Below, piece by piece: positions 25,231 through 29,206 of a stretch of 29,206 nt of DNA. Within the stretch, counting starts at the first letter, position 1. Every line of letters begins with the position of its first letter. The stretch is from CAZMCC01 sp964564695 (GTDB lineage: Bacteria; Planctomycetota; Phycisphaerae; Phycisphaerales; UBA1924). The translations under genes and the position numbers were made by a program. Under the pieces are notes generated by a model, which was not told the DNA's origin, ran no database searches, and saw nothing but the letters and a program-made list of their open reading frames with translations. The stretch is taken from assembly GCA_964564695.1 (NCBI GenBank), contig CAZMCC010000047.1, positions 1 to 29,206 of the forward strand. The letters are read 5' to 3'.

Positions 25231-25236
25231 ATCACG

Positions 25237-28200
25237 TCACTTCAATTCCTTGATGTAGATGTTCCCCCATTGGATCGGCGACCCGTGCGCCTGCAGCGCG
25301 ATCGGGCCTTCGGCCGCCACACCCGGCAGCTTCGCGTCCTTGAGGACGGTCTTGGCGTTGAGCTCGACGGTGAGCAGGTCACCCTTCATCGTGATGACGA
25401 AGCGGTTCCACTGGCCGATGGGGGCGTCGGCGACTTCCTTGGGAGTCACGCCGGCCTTGATCTCAGGGGGCATGGCGTCGTCGGTGCGATAGCCGTAGAC
25501 CTCGCCCGAGCCGATGGGCCAGCACCAGGCGTTGACCTGGCTCTTGCTGGAGCCGCGGAGATAAATGCCCGAGTCGCCGGCGTCGAGGACTTCGACCATC
25601 TCGTCCTTGCCGTCGAGGCCCTTCTTGTAGAGCCCGGTCGGGAGGATGATCGGGCGCTGGGTCTTCGCCCCCGCGGCGGTCCAGCGCCAGTCGCACACGA
25701 GCACGAAGTCCTTGTAGCTCTTCTCGCTCCAGAGGTCGCCGTTCTCGGGGCCGACGCCGTCGAAGGTGATGGTCCAGTCGTCGACGAGCCAGTGGCCCTT
25801 GTGGGCGTCGGTGTGCTTCCAGCCGGCGAAGTCGACGCCGGTAAAGAGCGGAACGAAGCCCTCGGCGGGCTTGGCGGAGGGCGTCGCGACGTTGCCGCTC
25901 GAGGGGAGTTCCTTGACGCGGATGCCACGGAACTCGACGGGCGAGCCCTCGGACTCGAGGCAGATGTACCCGACGCGCGGGCTGGCGGCCTTGCCCTTGG
26001 TGACCACCTTGCCGTTGACGGCGAGTGAGATGTCGCCGTTGTTGCACTCGAGGCGGTAGTGGTTCCACTCGGGGGCGGTGCGCATGCGCCGCTCGGTGGG
26101 GAAGGCGCGGTTCCCGTTGCCGCGGGGGTTCTCCGGCGTCATCGTGGCGCCGTGGATGGGGAAGATGTCGCCGTCGGAGGTGTACCACTCGCCCTCGGCG
26201 CCGTCCATGACCTGGACCTCGACGGCCCGCGTGAACGGCTGCCCCCGCGCGGTCAGCGCGTCGGACCACACGAAGAGGCCGGCGTTGCCGCCGCTCTCGA
26301 GATGGCGCCACTCGACCTCGAGGATGAAGTTCTCGTACATCTTGTCGGTGCGGAGCAGGCCGGTGGGGTGGCCGGTGCAGGCGATGACGGGCTCGTCGAT
26401 CGAACCGTCGCTCGCGGGCTTGACGGACCACGTCGACGGGGCGGTGTTGATGTTCGCCCAGCCGGCGAGGTCCTTGCCGTTGAAGAGGTCGACGAAGCCG
26501 GCGTCCTTGGTGCGGAAGCCCTTCACGTCGCTCATCGCGGTCGTGTACGCGCCCCAGGCCCAATCGTCGGAGCGGAAGGGGCCGAGCGGCAGTCCGTTCT
26601 TGTTCCACACCGTGGCCTGCGGCGCCTGGTCCCACGCGTAGCGGACCGCGACCGCATTGGTCACGCCCGGCGCGGTGACGATGATCCGGGTGCCGTCGAT
26701 CCGACCGGTCGCCGCGACGAACCGCTTGTCCTCGCCCGCGAGCACGAACCCGGTGATGACTTCCACGGGCTTCTCTCCCCAGCCCGACACGAGCCCGTTC
26801 CCGCAACGGTCGATCGTGACCACCGCCGACCCGCCCTCGAAGCTCGCGCTGCTGAACTTCGGGCTCTGCCCCTGGACGTGCGTCCCGCCGTAGACACTGC
26901 CCATCGCCCACCCCGCGAGCCGCTGGCCGACGGCCCACTTGTTGCGCGGGTGGATGTCGGCGGGGTCGCCGACGTCGAGCGTGACGACCATGCCGGTCCG
27001 CTGGATCGCGCTCGCCTCGGACTGCGCTTCGCGCAGGCGTGCGACGAGGTCGGGAGTCCGGGTCCGGTTGGCGACCGACGCGTAGCGCGTGTACTCGAAC
27101 GGCGCGATCTGCACGAACCCGAACGGCAGGTCCGACCGCATGAACCAGCGACGCCAGTCCGCGATCATCGCCTTGAAGAGGGCCTCGTAGTTGTCGGCGT
27201 CGCCGACGTTCGACTCGCCCTGGTACCAGATCACGCCGGCGATGCTGAGCGGGGACAGCGGGGCGATCATGGCGTTGAAGAGGGCCGTCGGGGAGCCGGG
27301 GCCGATGTTCGGGGCCTGGCCCATTTCGGGCCAGTCGGCCTTGGCCGCGCCCGCGCGCTGTTTCCATCCGCCCGCGAGACTCACCGGTTTCTCTCCGCCG
27401 GCCCCCCCCACCCATGACAGCTTCATCTGATCGGCCTTGCCGCCGAACCCGCCGAGACCGCCGGTGTCGAGCACGCGGACGGCGACGACGTTCTTCCCGG
27501 CCTTGAGCACGCCCTCGGGGATCGTGTACTTGCGGGCGACGCTCCACTGGTTGTCGGCGCGGGTGCCGCCGACGAGTATGCCGTTGACCCATGCCTCGTC
27601 ACGGTCGTCGACGGGACCGAGCTCGAGCACGCCCTCCTTGCCCGCGGCGGACGCGGGCAGCTCGACGGTGCGACGCTCATACACCACGCCATCGAACTGG
27701 GCGAGGTCGCCCGCGAAGCTCGCGGGCATCTGCACCTCGGGCCACGTGCTGTCGTCGAAGTCGGGCTTCATCCAGCCGCCGGGGGCGGCGCCCTGGAGGC
27801 GGTCGAGGCCGTTCCACCAGTTCGCCTCCATGTCGCCCGTGAGCGACACGCGCGTGGTGGGATCGCGGAGGATGGCCTGCTGGCGGAGCTTGCCCTCGTA
27901 CTGCTTGAACGGCGTCAGCCCCTCCTCGGACATCCACGCCTCGACCGGCGTGCCGCCCCAGTCGGCCTGCACGACGCCGACGGGAACGCCCAGCTTCTCG
28001 CTCAGGTCGCGCGCGAAGTTGAACGCGACAGCACTGAACCCGCTCGCGGTCGCCGCCGAGCTCGCGACCCACTTGCCCCCCACCTCGGCCCGAACGCCGA
28101 GGCTGAAGGCGTTCTCCACCTGGAAGAAGCGCACCTTGCCCCCCCCCGCGCCGATCTTGTCGGCCTCGGCCAGAGCCCGCTCGGGCTCGGCGGACGCGGC

Positions 28201-28599
28201 GATCGACCACTCCATGTTCGACTGGCCGCTGGCGAGCCACACCTCGCCGATGAGCACATCGCTGATCGTGACGGTGTTGTCGCCCTTCACCGTGATGGTG
28301 ACGGGGGAGGGCGCGTCCTTGGCCGCGGGGGTCCTGACCTGGACGCCCCACCAGCCGCTGTTGTTGGTCATGGCCTCGCCGGTCGCTTCGCCGATGTCGG
28401 CGCCGTTCTCGACGAGCTTCCAGCTGCCGGTCACGATGACGCGCTCGCCGGGGCGGGCGTAGCCCCAGAGGTACGCCTCGGTGCTCTGCTGGAGCACCAT
28501 GCCGGTGGAGAAGTGCGGGGCGGGCTGGACGTCGGCGCTTGCCAGCGCGGACAGACCGAGGCACGCGCACACCGAGGAAATCACGGAGATTGTCTTCAC
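25237..28599 (-). CDS. Secreted sialate O-acetylesterase fused to two DUF1080 domains
   Basis: 1120 residues. The SGNH esterase part (about 25-680) should remove O-acetyl groups from sialic acid or other glycans. S127 in GQSNM is the nucleophile, WYQGESN is the second block, and D548/H550 in DPADIHPRNK supply the acid and histidine. A galactose-binding-like beta domain (DDSTWPEVQMP, then ELGPVDDRDEAWVNG) is inserted in the middle, as in this family. Two C-terminal DUF1080 (3-keto-disaccharide hydrolase, LamG-like) domains follow, starting near 698 (GFVDLFNGKDLAGW) and 912 (GFVPLFTGVDFAGW). GTG 28599 was chosen for its AGGAG site and signal peptide, with cleavage near ALASA. It lacks an anchor, so it is likely periplasmic or extracellular. 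Polysaccharide degradation is the probable role. Confidence 0.92.
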   Translation of the reverse strand: MKTISVISSVCACLGLSALASADVQPAPHFSTGMVLQQSTEAYLWGYARPGERVIVTGSWKLVENGADIGEATGEAMTNNSGWWGVQVRTPAAKDAPSPVTITVKGDNTVTISDVLIGEVWLASGQSNMEWSIAASAEPERALAEADKIGAGGGKVRFFQVENAFSLGVRAEVGGKWVASSAATASGFSAVAFNFARDLSEKLGVPVGVVQADWGGTPVEAWMSEEGLTPFKQYEGKLRQQAILRDPTTRVSLTGDMEANWWNGLDRLQGAAPGGWMKPDFDDSTWPEVQMPASFAGDLAQFDGVVYERRTVELPASAAGKEGVLELGPVDDRDEAWVNGILVGGTRADNQWSVARKYTIPEGVLKAGKNVVAVRVLDTGGLGGFGGKADQMKLSWVGGAGGEKPVSLAGGWKQRAGAAKADWPEMGQAPNIGPGSPTALFNAMIAPLSPLSIAGVIWYQGESNVGDADNYEALFKAMIADWRRWFMRSDLPFGFVQIAPFEYTRYASVANRTRTPDLVARLREAQSEASAIQRTGMVVTLDVGDPADIHPRNKWAVGQRLAGWAMGSVYGGTHVQGQSPKFSSASFEGGSAVVTIDRCGNGLVSGWGEKPVEVITGFVLAGEDKRFVAATGRIDGTRIIVTAPGVTNAVAVRYAWDQAPQATVWNKNGLPLGPFRSDDWAWGAYTTAMSDVKGFRTKDAGFVDLFNGKDLAGWANINTAPSTWSVKPASDGSIDEPVIACTGHPTGLLRTDKMYENFILEVEWRHLESGGNAGLFVWSDALTARGQPFTRAVEVQVMDGAEGEWYTSDGDIFPIHGATMTPENPRGNGNRAFPTERRMRTAPEWNHYRLECNNGDISLAVNGKVVTKGKAASPRVGYICLESEGSPVEFRGIRVKELPSSGNVATPSAKPAEGFVPLFTGVDFAGWKHTDAHKGHWLVDDWTITFDGVGPENGDLWSEKSYKDFVLVCDWRWTAAGAKTQRPIILPTGLYKKGLDGKDEMVEVLDAGDSGIYLRGSSKSQVNAWCWPIGSGEVYGYRTDDAMPPEIKAGVTPKEVADAPIGQWNRFVITMKGDLLTVELNAKTVLKDAKLPGVAAEGPIALQAHGSPIQWGNIYIKELK
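27402..27413. repeat. C8-A-C3 tract in the esterase gene
   Basis: Eight C, A, three C, read on the minus strand as glycines in a loop of the esterase. It matches the end unit of the longer tracts in hpnE and hpnC. A nine-C run occurs in the same gene at 28139-28147. Confidence 0.75.
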
Positions 28600-28780
28600 G
28601 CCGTCGCTCCTGCCCACCCGAGGGGCAGTCTACCGGCGGGAGGAGGGCTGTGCCGGACGATCGGGGCGTGGGGGGTGAGGTCCATTGTCGAGTCGGCGGC
28701 GTCCCGCGCCCCCACGTCTACCGGGAGCTTGCGCTCCCGGCTCGTTCAATCCCCCCTTGCCGCCATACGCTCCACCCTCG
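28600..28780. promoter_or_regulatory. Divergent intergenic region, esterase / ABC ATPase
   Basis: This 181-bp gap lies between divergent starts and should contain both promoters. I see no convincing -35/-10 pair. It contains hairpin copy e and GC-rich sequence without a credible ORF. Confidence 0.35.
28721..28740 (-). repeat. Dispersed GAGCC hairpin, copy e (divergent gap)
   Basis: On the minus strand, TTGAACGAG precedes arms CCGGGAGC and GCTCCCGG around the GNRA loop GCAA. The stem is identical to copy d near 8383. Unlike the other copies, it does not follow the 3' end of a gene, as both neighbours start beside it. That argues against a pure terminator role. Confidence 0.75.
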
Positions 28781-29206
28781 ATGACTTCCGTCTCCCCCAC
28801 CGCCCACACCCCCGCCCCGGCGCCCCCGCCCCTGCTGAGCGTCTCGAACCTCCAGACGTACTTCCCGATCAAACGCGGGCTGCTGCAGCGCACCGTCGAC
28901 CACGTCCGCGCGGTCGATCACGTCTCCTTCCACATCCACCGCGGCGAGACCCTCGGCCTCGTCGGCGAATCCGGCTGCGGCAAGACCACGGTCGGGCGCA
29001 CGATCCTCCGCCTCATCCCGGCCACCGGCGGCACCGTCACCTTCGACAACAAGGACGTCTACGCGGCGTCCGGGGCCACGCTCAAGTCCCTCCGGCGCGA
29101 CATGCAGATCGTGTTCCAGGACCCCGGCGGCTCGCTCAACCCCCGCATGCGCGTGGCCGCGATCATCGGCGAGCCGCTCGTGGTCCACGGGCTGTGCAAG
29201 CCGGGG
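28781..29206 (+). CDS. Oligopeptide/dipeptide ABC transporter ATPase (OppF/DppF type), 3' truncated
   Basis: 142 residues are visible from ATG 28781, and the frame runs off the window. A Pro/Ala-rich leader of about 18 residues is followed by LLSVSNLQTYFPIKRG, typical of OppF/DppF ATPases. The Walker A motif is GESGCGKTT within LGLVGESGCGKTTVGRTILRL, and the Q-loop is IVFQDPGGSLNPRM, a hallmark of the peptide/nickel importer family. It would energise import of peptides or related solutes at the inner membrane. The Walker B, signature motif and C-terminal oligopeptide-specific region lie beyond the window. The permease genes are not visible; they may follow downstream. A short peptide role fits the two peptidases elsewhere in the window, but that link is only inference. 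Confidence 0.9.
   Translation, partial: MTSVSPTAHTPAPAPPPLLSVSNLQTYFPIKRGLLQRTVDHVRAVDHVSFHIHRGETLGLVGESGCGKTTVGRTILRLIPATGGTVTFDNKDVYAASGATLKSLRRDMQIVFQDPGGSLNPRMRVAAIIGEPLVVHGLCKPG

Overview
The window is very GC-rich, gene-dense bacterial chromosome, most likely from a planctomycete of the Phycisphaerae type. This is inferred from content rather than a marker search: a three-enzyme HpnC/HpnD/HpnE squalene route, a sialate O-acetylesterase fused to two DUF1080 domains, a double-VWA/glutamine-amidotransferase-like membrane protein, a planctomycete-style short adenylate kinase, frequent GTG and TTG starts and many 4-nt gene overlaps. No tRNA, rRNA, CRISPR array, insertion sequence or prophage is visible, and no stretch over 300 bases lacks a gene.

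Layout. 1-4792 (+): tail of an unrecognised gene, a large VWA protein, a SAM methyltransferase overlapping it by 4 nt, and a GlcG/HbpS-like protein. 4883-7112 (-): a DUF4350-like membrane-anchored protein and a YgfZ/GcvT-like folate-binding protein, each followed by the same kind of short hairpin. 7200-8291 (+): M42 aminopeptidase, convergent with a secreted S9 prolyl oligopeptidase (8407-10632, -). 10746-14533 (-): hpnC-hpnD-hpnE, converting farnesyl diphosphate to squalene. 14575-21701 (+): a long coupled operon of ispH, rlmN, a DUF433/DUF5615 toxin-antitoxin-like pair, a TIGR02206 membrane protein, a WecA/MraY-type sugar-phosphate transferase and an O-antigen-ligase-type membrane protein. 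21902-24855 (+): fusA and adk, with a rho-independent terminator between them. 24909-25136 (+): a small membrane protein. 25237-28599 (-): the esterase/DUF1080 fusion. 28781-end (+): start of an oligopeptide-type ABC ATPase.

Functional logic. IspH makes the C5 units for isoprenoids. The divergent hpn genes use farnesyl diphosphate for squalene and hopanoids, and the downstream transferase and ligase use a polyprenyl-phosphate carrier. The centre of the window is therefore an isoprenoid and envelope-lipid neighbourhood.

Most unusual points: (1) fusA has an in-frame TGA exactly at the P-loop glycine, among several other changes at conserved positions. (2) Runs of 7-15 G or C interrupt many genes, and an identical 21-bp C8-A-C8-A-C3 tract lies in both hpnE and hpnC. 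(3) At least five related hairpins with tetraloops, mostly GNRA, are dispersed through intergenic DNA. (4) Other elaborate palindromes fill intergenic gaps: a 23-bp perfect stem, a 50-bp imperfect inverted repeat and a nested double hairpin. I did not find a clear candidate for an entirely new multi-gene defence or metabolic system.
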